A stretch of 64,000 nucleotides of DNA from Asparagopsis taxiformis (taxonomy: Eukaryota > Rhodophyta > Florideophyceae > Bonnemaisoniales > Bonnemaisoniaceae). The stretch is from assembly GCA_030407315.1 (NCBI GenBank), contig JALQPE010003282.1:62001-126000 (forward strand), read 5' to 3'. The translations under genes and the position numbers were made by a program. Numbering within the stretch: position 1 is the stretch's first letter; every line of letters starts with the position of its first letter. Shown here one piece after another: positions 32,737 to 43,417 of the stretch. The notes beneath the pieces are model-generated. The model was not told the origin of the DNA. It worked only from the letters and a program-made list of their open reading frames with translations, and did not search any database.

Positions 32737-34090
32737 CTGCTCATATCCGCGTCGAAAACTGCACCATCAGGAATATAAACTGGATTCGCAATCGAGGCAG
32801 ATGGAACATCGAGCTCTTCGAAATGGGGCACACCATATAGGGCAGGGAGCGCAGCCTGTGACTCAGAATAATTGAACGAGCTGCTGCCACTAGATCTTCC
32901 AATGCATAGCTGACCAACAGATGTACCCGGGTCTGTAGAAAGATGCCCATCCTCTATCCCAGTATTGTCCAGTAGTGCCGAGACACGCATCATACCACTG
33001 CTCTCTGGGGAACACATGCGTGCAAGGAAAGTTATGGCAGTACTTCGTGTAAACTATGTGTCTTTTGACATTGCTCTATTCATAGACTTGTCTCTCTCAT
33101 AATATTGAGAGCGAATCTCTTTGCATCGACGGTGCGTCGGCGCCATCAGTGTTTCTGGACGACAGCTGTCTGTGAAGCTTTCTGTCACGCTTCATGAATC
33201 AGCAGTTTCGTCTTGTAGTTCTCCCTGCGAGAATGTTTAACCGCGGAAATGTTGAAAACTTTTTGATCTGCTTACAGGAGCTGAAAAATTGAAAATGTCT
33301 TTTCAGCTCTTCTTGCGACGCTCTCAAGAACAACTTTCAGTACAGCGATGCCGTGATATCACGACTTGATTAGATCAACCAAAATCTCCGTGGAAAAACG
33401 AGCATGACACCCGCACGGGTTGCCATCCAAAACCTTCTATTATCATTCAAATTTTATCTTTAGGGGGATCTGGAAATTCATCGGGACTGCATGGTAAACA
33501 ATGTTGGTGGACATTTTCCAAGTCATAACACTCGCTGAGCGAAACCCCCACCCACTTGACCAAAGTGCTGAATCAATATTAGAGGGATTGGAAAATTCCT
33601 ACGTAGGAAAATTTACGTCTTTTTGCTGCTCAGCGATTAAGCAAGCACCTCATATTCTAAGGATAGCAGCCAGGTGTCCCGGATAAGGGCAGTCATATTC
33701 ACATAATGGTTGTAGTGAAATCAAAAGTAGCAGCGGCGGCGAGACTTTTCACCTGAACTTATGGTTATGTGACCGATTTGGAAGAGCGTGACAGAGCAGT
33801 CTGCATTCGTGACTACGAAGTCCGGAAGGACACTTGTTCTGGAGGTGCGGATAGCGATTGCCCGACACCACATGCACATAGCAGCTGTCATTTTATGTCC
33901 GCACCCGAACTTCGAAGTCATGGCGAGAGTTCCAAGCAGAAAAAGAGACCAGTGGAGTTCCAGAGTAATAGCTCGGCACACCAGAAACATAATTATACTT
34001 GAGCAGTGTAGGCTCATTAATACGTCAACACCACTGGGGGTCTTCTTCCTGAACGAGGTACAGAAAGAATAGCCAGATCAAATACTGAAG
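32737..34090. other. Decayed sequence, no clear gene
   Basis: A minus-strand frame of about 95 codons (33017 to 32737) is cut by LTR-like copy 2 and could be a disrupted gene of unknown kind. Nothing else recognised. Confidence 0.35.
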
Positions 34091-35055
34091 CATGAGCGGC
34101 GTTCAAATATATTTAATAGCCATTTTGGACTTTGGAAACTTGAAGACTTTAAGTTTCTCAGACGCTTCCGTTTCCTCAAAAGTGACGTGTGTAAAATAGT
34201 CTCGTTGTTAAATTGGGATGATGAAGAATTCTGGACTGCGAGGAGACTGTATCGTGAAAGTGGGGTACTAGAATTCTGCATAATGGCAACAAGGATAGGA
34301 ACTACGTGCGAGCGGAGAGATTTGGAATATGAACTTGGGAGGTATACTTCGATGTTCTGTGAAATAATCTACGAATCTATTGAGCAGTTCTACGAACAGA
34401 AAGGGCATTTTTTGGAGCATTTCAAGGCTGGATTCATAACTGAGAGAGAAGAAGAGTATGAAACAAAGTATTTGGGTCTGGGGCACTGTTGTAAATCTGT
34501 GTCCGATTTGTGGACGGGAAAAGTATTGGTATAGCAGAACTCCAGAAGAAATTCATCTAGAAGCTTATAATGGACACAAAAAGAGACACTTTCTTAAATT
34601 CAAAGCTCTTACAATACCTGATGGGCTCATACTACACATGTTTGATCCGATGGAGGGATGCAGATACGGCCTCACTATTTTTAGACATTCGAATGATGGT
34701 GAGCATTTGATTGAACATATGTTAATTTCAGGAAGGCAGTTCTTCATATATACTGATTCAGCATATAAATTGGATCCCTGTCTGATGGTGGGTTATCGCG
34801 GTAACGAGCTTTCCAAGAAGCGGAGACAATTAAACATTGATATGTCCTAGGCACGCATAACTGTGGAATGGACGTTCAGGGAGATAAAAAATTCGTAGCA
34901 CAAGTTGATGTTACAAGGAAGATGAACGTTTCTAGAACTCCTGTGGTCTTATGGTACTTTTCTTCTCCTACAATCATAAATTTACGAACCTGTTTCTATG
35001 GTAACCATGCAAACCTAAATATCTGCTTGTCTGAGAACTGTTCTCAGACAAGCAG
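34090..35055 (+). pseudogene. Fossil DDE_Tnp_4-type transposase, second copy
   Basis: Plus-strand pieces keep the family order: LKSDVCKIVSLLNWDDEEFW, IYESIEQFYEQKGHFLEHF, AYNGHKKRHFLKFKAL, IPDGLILHMFDPMEGCRYG, FFIYTDSAYKLDPCLMVGYRG (second D) and ARITVEWTFREIKN (E). Frame changes near 34480-34530, a TAG at 34848-34850 and a later stop disable it. A short C-terminal stretch (NLRTCFYGN) follows in another frame. Same family as the relic at 23.5-24.3 kb. Confidence 0.6.
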
Positions 35056-35056
35056 A
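35022..35056. repeat. Perfect hairpin, 17-bp arms
   Basis: Arms 35022-35038 and 35040-35056 (TCTGCTTGTCTGAGAAC and its inverse) around a single T. It lies at the end of the fossil transposase. Confidence 0.93.
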
Positions 35057-36165
35057 CTACAGATCACCCTCATTGGAAGAGTACATCAGCCTACTGTCAT
35101 CTACAGGTTGGATTTCGACCATCAGTAGCATCTCTGACTGGGAGTTCTAGAGTGGAAATGGTAAACCAATCATTCTGAAACGTCACCATTAGCAGATAAT
35201 AGACAGCATTTACATGCTTGGGAAATGTTTTATGCTCTGCTGGTCGACCTTAGTCTTTTAATGTATTCCACGCTGAGCAAGGAGTCCACCAGCGTAATCT
35301 ACTCCCCACTATTCATTTAATATTTGGATTATATACACAAACAAATTCATGTTTCCTCGTTAGATCGATAGATCACTTTGGAGCATTCCATACCCACATG
35401 GAATGTACTCTTACATAGCTTTCTCCCACCTTCAACATCTTTGCAAACTTCCACATCTTCAGTCTCAAGTATCTCAAATAGTCTCCATAGCTAGTACATC
35501 ATTATCCCGTATAGATATCCCATATAGTTCCATTAGACCTCATATTCAAATACGGGGTATTTCCTTAAAAATCGAGTCATTTCCTAATTGCTTCATCATT
35601 TCCTAGATTACAAACTAAAATAAAAAAAAATTATATTTTAATCAAAGGTCCGTCAAGTAGGAAAATACGCGAACATTTCAAAACTACTCAGTACAAAAAT
35701 TATTCCCTTTTCTTTAACAAAATACAGGGTGTTTGCCATTACCCTCCCGCCCTTGGTCGAGGCTGCTGGCATACTCAGCTACATATTGCACTGTAAGTCC
35801 ATCCTAAAATCAGACAGTGCACTGACTGAGTTTCTCAGTTCGAATCCTGCCACGTTGATTGCTCTTGAGTAATTGCTGTAATGAGGATGATTTGTACTGG
35901 AAGGTGAAAAGTGTGTGCGGGACAAAGTTCGCTCCAATGCCACGCTGGAAGCTTGTCCAATCAAACTACTCAGCACACTACTTAGTAGTGGCATGGCTAG
36001 TCTAGCCTTCGAACAGTACAATGAACGACTAAATGTCATTTCCTGAATGCAGCTTCCACTATGGATGTAATCAACGACAAAGTTTTTTTTCAGAGCCTGC
36101 CCCTACCTGAAAGGGTTCGAACATCGAATTTTTACTGGTGAATCAAGTCTGGAGCATGGTCAACC
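35057..36165. other. No gene seen
   Basis: AT-rich sequence including an A-run near 35620-35630. Short frames only. Confidence 0.5.
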
Positions 36166-37407
36166 CTACATACTATCATATCCAGGCCAGTCATCAAACT
36201 CCATCGCCAGCCTCCTCCTTACCCTGTCCCTATAGAGCTCCTGGGAGCGGGCCCTCTTACGAGAGATGTTGTCTCCAGTATTGACAAGATAGTTCTGTAG
36301 CGACTTATAGAAGGACTGGTCACTGTCACGAAGCGTATTGAACTTGACGTGGATGTTTGTCAGTGCCACACAAGTACGGAAAACCAGATCGTACGTGTCT
36401 TCGTTCCACTTGTACTTGTTGGACATGACAGTCCATAAGCTTGACAGGCGACCAAAATAGTTCTCCACAATAATTCTGTCACTTGACAGCTCCTCATTGA
36501 ACACCTCGTCAGCAGTCAGAGTCCCATTAATTGGCTTCTTAACTGGATGAATCATCCTGATGTGCCTTGTTCCACCCTGATATCCCTTGTCACCGAGTAT
36601 GCCCCATTGATTAGGGTAGGTGTCATCCCATTCCCCATCCTCATCAAGTTCAGCCATGTCACTGCCTTAGGCCACGGAACTCTCGTGAAAATCCAGGTTA
36701 TCATAGAAGATGTCAATATCCGAAATAGATCCAGGGCGATGCTTGCTGCAGCCAATAGCGTATCCACGTGGAATGACAGACACCTCGGTTTTGTATCCGT
36801 ACAGCTTGTGCTTACCACTGAAATATAACTTGCCCTCACGCATATTCCCAGATGGACGATTAGTCTGCTGAAAAGTGACATCTGTGGCATATCGACAAAA
36901 ATCGAACGTCGAGAAAACCTGGCCTTCCAACATCTCCTTCTTCATAGTGTACTTGGAGTTCATTCTTGTCACTGCGAATTTGTACAGCTCCGGCCAATTA
37001 TTCCAGTATCCCATGATCAGCTTCTAGAAGGTTGGCCCTTTCATATCAAAATCAAACCAGACATCTGCCACGTCGAAGGATGCTTGAGCACAGTGAGTGT
37101 CATGAAAGAACATCCTTGGGCTGATGCTTTGACTTACGACCTCTCCCGACGTTCCACGTGGACTGAACATGGGTGTTCATTCGTGTCCAAATATAGTCAA
37201 ATTCAGACTCCGTGAAATTTGTCATCGTTTTGATGGTATCGGGCCCTCCCTTTGACACGTAACAGTCCAGAAGCGGACATGCTGACACTTCATCATCGGA
37301 CGAGTCATCACGGGAACACTCGACTGAATGCGGTTACGGTGGGTCCCAGCGGCCTCACTGAGCATGATAAGGGTCCTATTGACGTTGGGGGTAGCGTTGG
37401 TAGACAT
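36166..37407 (-). pseudogene. DDE transposase (DDE_Tnp_4/IS5-like), multiply broken
   Basis: Pieces in order on the minus strand: a short N-terminus (from 37407), a helical part with NVGRGRKSKHQPKDVL (37288-37100), a linker with a TAG before KLIMGYWNNW (near 37015), then YATDVTFQQTNRPSG with the first D, GSISDIDIF with the second D (37014-36667), then ILGDKGYQG and SDRIIVENYFGRLSSLW carrying the third acidic residue (36657-36166). The last piece ends naturally after an R-rich tail. At least two frameshifts and a nonsense codon are present. It differs from the Harbinger copy at 20.6-21.9 kb and from the two relics at 23.5 and 34.1 kb. Confidence 0.65.
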
Positions 37408-38824
37408 GTTGTTGAGCTGTGAGTGGATGAGTGGCCTGTAGAGGTATGTGGATGGTGAGAGTGGTCTGGACTGGGGTAAGTGGCTACTTTTATACTCTAT
37501 TGGATTTTAACTACTATGAAGAAAACCTGTGTCTGGAATAATCGTGGTCATCTAGTTTCACGCTTGGAAATTAGGAAATATATCGATCTTTGATCAAATG
37601 GTCGATCTGTGATGATTCAATCTGCAATTATTCAAGTGTTATGTTTTAGATCAATTTTCTAGGATTTTTTGAAATGAACATATTATATAGTCGCTTTCTA
37701 AATATTTACTTAAAAGCCATTATTTGATCAAGAGGTCTATTGCAAGCTGCACGTCTCGGCGTTTCTCATATCGATCCTGTGCCAGTTCTCACACCAGTTA
37801 ATATATTCTGAAAGAGCAAAGCTCTATAAACGACAGAGGATTCTCACACAACTGCTTACAACGATTAACTTGTTTCGGTATTACGAAACTTCCTCTCATC
37901 AATACCTCATCTAGAATCAGCGTCACATGTTTGTCAGTATTACATTCTATATACATCCCATATAGCTGCTGAGCGCATTACTGGTCTATACCGATCCCGC
38001 ATGTTCTATCTACCATCCTCTCTAGTCCACTAATTTAGAGGTAGGATCTGTTCGCATCCAAGTACTTCTCACACAACCTCATTTCACGGTCGATGTCTTT
38101 TCTGATGCCCCGGCTGCACTCATGAGTACATAGGTCACAAAAGCATTGCGGTAGTATCTTTACACTTTTCGGTACAAATCGCACAGATTTCCTTTGCGAA
38201 CTGAACGGATTCAATTTTACCAAACGTTTGATCACTAGGTTGCCACATGGGATCATGTACCAAGCCGGCCGTCCACTCGGAATTTCAGTGTAGAGTTACG
38301 CCGGAGATGGCGAATTAAAAGAATGTTCTAGGCCAGGAAAAAGCTTTTCGAGGTAGAGTTCGGCGTAAATGTATATGTGCACTTTTGACATGTCGGTGGG
38401 AAGCGCGGAGAGCGTTGCCGCTGACGATGTTGGTAATGGTTGTCTCCGGCTGGTCTATATGAGTAGAAGGCGCTTGTAAGATGGCTGGAAGCCACGCCTT
38501 ATTTGACTAGAGTCAGAAAAATGAGCAAATATACGAATTCTGATCATAAACTTGTTCTGATCTATCTCGAAATGTTGTAGCAGCTTTTTGACTCTGCCAG
38601 GTACTGCAGTGCCAGAAAGCATACGTTCGTCCTTCACAGACTCAGCCATGCGAAGACGAGAGAGTATTGTGGAGTGACGGATACGGAGGAATTAAAAGAA
38701 GGATTTGTTTGCAGGCTTAATGACTATTTTTGATTGTAAGGAGCGGAACCAATTCGATTTTGGTCCTTTTCTAAAACAGCACGTACGAGCTGGAACATTG
38801 ATTCCTGCATTTTGAAGAACAATT
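37408..38824. other. AT-rich sequence, no clear gene
   Basis: A minus-strand frame at 38455-38649 begins with ATG (MAESVKDERML) but is only 64 codons and unrecognised. It could be an exon or a relic. Nothing else. Confidence 0.4.
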
Positions 38825-39655
38825 TGTAGGGCCAGCCGGGATCATTCCTGGAACTCCCCCTTGCGACCACCATCATGGCGGTCGCAAGGGGGAGTTTCAG
38901 AATCGCTTGCCGGGCTGGGGCGAGTTGAACTGCATCGCACTGTTCAACTTGCGTTTCGCACGTCGCTCGGTCGCAGTGGCGGCCGGGTGGTACAACGGCG
39001 GAACACGCAGGGATCAGTCGCTACACGGGATTCGCGGGCCGGCGCAAGCCCTGATCTCAGGGTGAAGTCACCGAGTAAACTCGAGCACAACGCGATCTAC
39101 CCAGGGGTCGTAAATCCCTGGCCGAGTAGTATGCAACGCAACGCGCGGTATCACGGCGCGGCGCGACGCAGTTCGACGGTCGGTATATGCGGCGCGCGCG
39201 CACGTACGTTGGCGATCGTGAGCAATCTGCATGCAACGTTGTAACACAATCGGTCCTCGCGACGCGCTTGACGCTTAACTCGTAGCTGCGAAAGTGCTGA
39301 CTGTTTATTGGTAAGATGCGAAGCAGAACAACCATTAGTAGCTAACTACTCAGTACAGGTTGTCCTTGCGCGGCCGGCCGGCGGCCGCTCGCTCGCAAGC
39401 AAAAAAGGGAATATTTTGGGAAAAGACTTTCGTCATAAAAAACCCAAAAAGGGGAAATAAAGGGAAATTCGTAGAAATCGCTACACGTGGCGCTGGGCTC
39501 GCAATCGCCCGCGCTCGCGCAGGCGCGCCGTGAGACTTAATTGAATTGCCACGCGTACGCTCGCTTACTAACTAACTAAACGCGGATGCAAGCGGACTCA
39601 ACTCGACGTTATCGCTTCAACCCGCGTGCGCGTTCTCGACATAAATTGCGCCACA
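38825..39655 (-). repeat. LTR-like repeat, copy 3, carrying a fold-back insertion
   Basis: 831 bp. On the minus strand it starts TGTGGCGCAATTT (39655) and ends CCCTACA (38825). AATT flanks both sides (38821-38824 and 39656-39659). It matches copies 1 and 2 except for about 33 extra bases near 38840-38876, which form an inverted copy of the neighbouring sequence. It abuts the RT of the truncated Gypsy element directly after its YMDD motif. Confidence 0.75.
38850..38900. repeat. Fold-back in LTR copy 3
   Basis: AACTCCCCCTTGCGACC (about 38852-38868) is the inverse of GGTCGCAAGGGGGAGTT (about 38880-38896), with a few unpaired bases in the centre. Copies 1 and 2 have only the second arm. Confidence 0.85.
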
Positions 39656-40758
39656 AATTCCAGTAGATCATCCATGTAAGCAACCAAGAAAACATCAATA
39701 CAATCATAGAAAATCTGGTTCATCAAGGTCTGGAACGTTGCAGGAGCGCTACACAGACCCATAGGCATGACAAGATATTCGAACTGCCCATATTTTGTAT
39801 TAAACGCTGTTTTCTCGATGTCTTCCGGCTTCACCCTGATCTGATGGAACCCCGTCTTGAGGTCTAGCTTTGAAAAATATTTTGATCCCCCAAGGCGATC
39901 AAACATTTCATCAGATCTCGGCAATGGAGCATTGTTCCTCTTCGTGATTCGATTCAAAGCTCGATAATCGACTACTCCACGAAGCTTGTCTTTCTCTTAG
40001 ACAAAGAACAGCGGAGCTCCATATGGTGACTTACTTGATCTTATCTTTCCTTTCTTCAGCAGTTCTTCGACATATTCCTTAGCTGCTCTTAGTTCTGCGG
40101 GAGACTGCTGAAACAGAGGTCTTAGTGGAGTTTTATCATCTTTCTGAACATCGATCGCGTGATCTACTATTCGCTTGGGAGGAAGTCCATCTGGAAGATC
40201 ACTTCTGAACACTTCCTGGTACTTTTTAAGTAACTTCCTCAACCTCTCACTGTGTTTGGAACCTTTTATTCCCTGAATATTTTCCTTATCGAAAACTTGA
40301 TACACTTCAAAATCATTACTGTTCTTCCTGTTCCGTAACATTCTTCTGAATTTTCTCACTCCAGGATTCGTCACATGAATCCTTGGATCATCAGGATCTT
40401 TACTGGCGTGAAGCAACTGATGGCCACATTTCACAATCCTTTTCTTGTAATCGATAACTGGATTGTGGGCGACATGCCATAGCATCCCCAAAAGAACATC
40501 ATACCTACAATTGGCAACAACCCAATTTGATGTATAGGTATGTGAACCCATATTACATGCTCCTTTGATGATTACTTCAGATTCTTCTTCCGTGGAACCT
40601 TTTCGAGAGTGTGAGACTTGTATTTTCTCTTTCTGAATCATGCAATTTCCTAGAGAGTTCTGCTTCCTCAGAAACTCGGCCCCTACCACGTTAGTATTGG
40701 ATCCATCATCTTTCAATACTTTCACTAGTAATCCGTTCAACTTTCCATGGAAAACCAA
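39656..40758 (-). pseudogene. pol: Protease/reverse transcriptase fragment
   Basis: One frame on the minus strand. The protease-like region has VLKDDGSNTNVVG in place of the canonical DSG/DTG, then DVLLGMLWH. RT follows, with FRSDLPDGLPPKR, GAPLFFV, a TAA at 39997-39999, VVDYRALNRI, FSKLDLKTGFHQI, LVMPMGLCSAPATFQ and AYMDDLL. The TAA falls where a lysine is usual (FVKKKDG). The protein is cut at the repeat boundary at 39656. Confidence 0.8.
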
Positions 40759-40979
40759 TAATGGATCTACTGGTATAGTTTCATGAGTAGGGATGCATTA
40801 TTTCCCAACAATAGAATTTGATTCGGCTTCCAGGACTCTCGGATCTACACGGCCATTCTCCTGCCTTGGAACAGCCCTTCCTGGCTTTTCTGTTCTCTTA
40901 ACTTGCGCATCAGCGCATCGAAAATTCACACTCCTTTCAGGTCCATCCTGAGCGTATAACTTATTTTTAGGAGGACCGA

Positions 40980-41900
40980 CTAGTTTTCCTGTGGAAAGGA
41001 ACTCGGTGCTCCCCAATGAACTTGAGTGTTTTTCGTATTAAGCCTCCTCTTAACTTCCCCTTTGTGCCTATACGCTCTGCAACCGAGCTTGTGACATAAA
41101 AAGCATAGGTTCTCACGAATATCCTTCCTCTTCTGGGCATTCATGGAATGGCGTTTCTCGAAGTTGCCGATTTCCATGGGAGCGTACCCGGAATAACTTG
41201 AAGGAACAACTTTTCCTGTATAGAACCCAGCTCCGTAATAACCAAAATCAACGCTAAGAGCAATGTTTGCAGCGGCATCGAGGTCCGATGGATTTTTCTT
41301 GCGAACATCAAGAAGAATATGAGCCTTAAGACCTTCACAGAAACGAGCCAACTTCTCACCCTCACTCATATCCTGGATATTGATTACGATGTTCCTAAAC
41401 TCGGAAAGATATGCAGAAACGCTTGTTTTCTGTATCAACTTGTTGAGCTTGTCGCGAGCTCTAACAGCACTATATTGAGGAACAAACTCTTGCATAACCA
41501 GGTTTGAGAAGGCCTCCCAAGAATCAGGCATTTTCGCTCCGTTGACAACGGTAAACCACCAGTTGGCAGCCACCCCTGTCATGAACGTCGAAGCGAACTC
41601 AATAGCTTTTTTATCGGATATTTCTGCACCCGAGCCTACCTGAATGAGAGAAATGTACCCTCCAACAGAGTGTAGCCACGTCCGAACAGAAAATGCATCA
41701 CCCGTTCCGTCGAATATCGGGGGCTTATTGAGCTTCAATAACGATATAATGGCAGTGTTCTTCCCAGAATTAAAACCATAAAAAACTTCTTTCTCCTTCA
41801 ACAACAAATTCGCAGATTCCAATTTTTGAATGGATTCGTCCTTTGACGACGGGCCCTCTACCCGTGGAGAGAGGAATTTCAGCACCCTGATCACACCCAC
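40980..41900 (-). CDS. gag: Gag-like protein of the truncated element (about 306 aa)
   Basis: Helical Retrotrans_gag capsid core (GVAANWWFTVVNG, AYLSEFRNIVINI, MSEGEKLARFCEGL). Near the C-terminus is CFLCHKLGCRAYRH, a Cys-Cys-Cys-His finger with spacing CX2C-X4-C-X4-H, in place of the usual CCHC order. The pol frame is -1 relative to gag. Open and apparently intact, although the element is truncated. The start is uncertain because the upstream sequence has few ATGs. Confidence 0.75.
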   Translation of the reverse strand: MGVIRVLKFLSPRVEGPSSKDESIQKLESANLLLKEKEVFYGFNSGKNTAIISLLKLNKPPIFDGTGDAFSVRTWLHSVGGYISLIQVGSGAEISDKKAIEFASTFMTGVAANWWFTVVNGAKMPDSWEAFSNLVMQEFVPQYSAVRARDKLNKLIQKTSVSAYLSEFRNIVINIQDMSEGEKLARFCEGLKAHILLDVRKKNPSDLDAAANIALSVDFGYYGAGFYTGKVVPSSYSGYAPMEIGNFEKRHSMNAQKRKDIRENLCFLCHKLGCRAYRHKGEVKRRLNTKNTQVHWGAPSSFPQEN

Positions 41901-42148
41901 CCCAGGGAATGTGGTTCAACGATCCGTTTGGGATATCCCCACCAGTTTACGATGTAAACCCTTCAGTGTCCTTACCCTATAAGAAAGTTTCTCGAGTTGA
42001 CCGTACTCAACTTTTCTCAAGTTTTCCTCTCTCCTCTCCACCCCTCTTAGTCCAAGTCCTTACCCCTATCAAGCCTGCTTTACCCGTATCCGTGACCCTG
42101 TCGGTCCACCTAGCTAACAGCCAACAAGTGGAATAGGATGTATAGGGA

Positions 42149-42687
42149 ATACAACTGGCGACAGCACAGGACTGGTCAGAGGATAGTCTTGAGATTCAAG
42201 AATCCCTCCAGGTAGCTAGACTTGCGATCTAGGTTCTGTAAGTAGGATGTCTGGCTCTCCAGCCCTCAGACACCAGCTGGCCCTCCTGCCCTCAGGTACA
42301 TCCCGGCTCTCCTGCCCTCGGGTTGACCACTTACAGCTGTAAGTGGTCAACCCGAGGGACTAGTCCCTCCTGTAGGCCCTTAGTTACCTGAACTTCCTGC
42401 CCTCAGGTTACCTACCCTCGCTCAAGGGGTACCAGACACTACAGTTCTTACACCTAGCACTCCGGTCCTCAGGTGTTTAGTAACTCCCAACGATGGCTTT
42501 CAGCCAAGAGCTTGCAATCGGTCGACGTTTGCCGAACTGCTCACTCAGTGCGCCTGTAGAAGGCGATGCTACCAGTGAAACGAATGTGTATACGGGATAG
42601 CTGAGTGGTAGTTGTTTTCGTTGAATGACCGATGATGCCTCCGATCCCCCAAGACCGGAGTTGACTATGCCTTTTTATACCCACACA
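42149..42687 (-). repeat. Probable 5' LTR of the truncated Gypsy element
   Basis: On the minus strand it begins TGTGTGGGTATAAAAAGGC (from 42687), a good TATA box, and may end CCCTATACA at about 42149. There is no second copy in the window to prove its limits. It contains a 44-bp perfect palindrome (42315-42358). Confidence 0.4.
42315..42358. repeat. Perfect palindrome, 44 bp, no loop
   Basis: Arms CCCTCGGGTTGACCACTTAC plus AG, and the exact inverse, meet at CAG/CTG with no unpaired base. Confidence 0.95.
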
Positions 42688-42717
42688 TAGAATTAGTTCG
42701 ACATCGAACTAATTCTA
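42688..42717. repeat. Palindrome with 14-bp arms at the LTR edge
   Basis: TAGAATTAGTTCGA and its inverse, separated by CA. Starts at the base after the putative LTR end. Confidence 0.85.
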
Positions 42718-43028
42718 GAAAATACTAATCAAAAAAAATTATGCCATCAAAATAAATCTAACATGATGCCATCATGATATCACTCGATGACATAGCCAAC
42801 CAGATACTTCTAGGCGTAACAGCAAGTTACTTTCTAGCAGCCTATTGTCTATCGGACATTAAAATTTCCTCATATGAGGTCAACCCTGGCCTCATATGAG
42901 GCAGAAAAACAATCTACTAGAAATTATTAGAATTGAGCATTCCCTCTTTATATCGCTTTTATAAAACTTCTAACGCAAGCATTGCATTTTATAAAGCATT
43001 GCTTGCCTTTCGGACACATGTCCTCACA

Positions 43029-43090
43029 TGGCTGAGTGGTTGGCACCTCTCGGGAAAGCCAGAGCGCGGAGGTTCGACTCCTCGCTGAGA
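43029..43090 (+). other. tRNA-like sequence with pol III A and B boxes
   Basis: TGGCTGAGTGG (43029-43039) matches the A-box consensus and GGTTCGACTCC (43071-43081) the B box, 42 bp apart as in tRNAs. The D arm can pair with wobbles, but the acceptor and anticodon stems do not pair well, so it is not a normal tRNA. It may be a SINE head or a decayed tRNA-Ser/Leu-like gene. A T-rich stretch (TTTTTCTATTTT) lies near 43290-43303. Confidence 0.35.
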
Positions 43091-43417
43091 TGCTTAGGCA
43101 GCTCGAAAATTCTCTTCGGAGAACTCGCCGATTCTTAGTTGCAACTTCTGCTTTAGGATGCTTACGCGCCTACTTGAACATGAGACAGTATAAGGTGACA
43201 TTTCATAAAGGGGAATTCCGCCATAAGCAGAAGTTTACTGAGCAAGTCGAGAACGCAAGTCAGAATCGGAGGGGGCTAAAGGAGTATCTCATTTTTCTAT
43301 TTTGGATATCAATGCGTGACTAAAGGGCGTTTAAAGCACCCATAGAGAGAGCATACTTAGTAAAAAGGACCTTCGTAGGAAAGATCGTGACACATCTCGA
43401 CATGCTTTTTAAAGCAA

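Larger units (their letters stand above)
39656..42687 (-). mobile_element. Truncated Ty3/gypsy element, minus strand
   Basis: Gag (41900-40980), protease and the first half of RT (40758-39656), with an upstream 5' LTR-like region (about 42149-42687). The element stops right after the RT YMDD motif, where LTR-like copy 3 begins; RNase H, integrase and 3' LTR are missing. It is unrelated in detail to the 12.5-kb element: different gag, a DDGSN-type protease and a different LTR. Confidence 0.75.

Noticed and set aside
35780..35870. GTTCGAATCC as a tRNA B box
   Set aside because: No A box at the right distance and no stems; a lone match.
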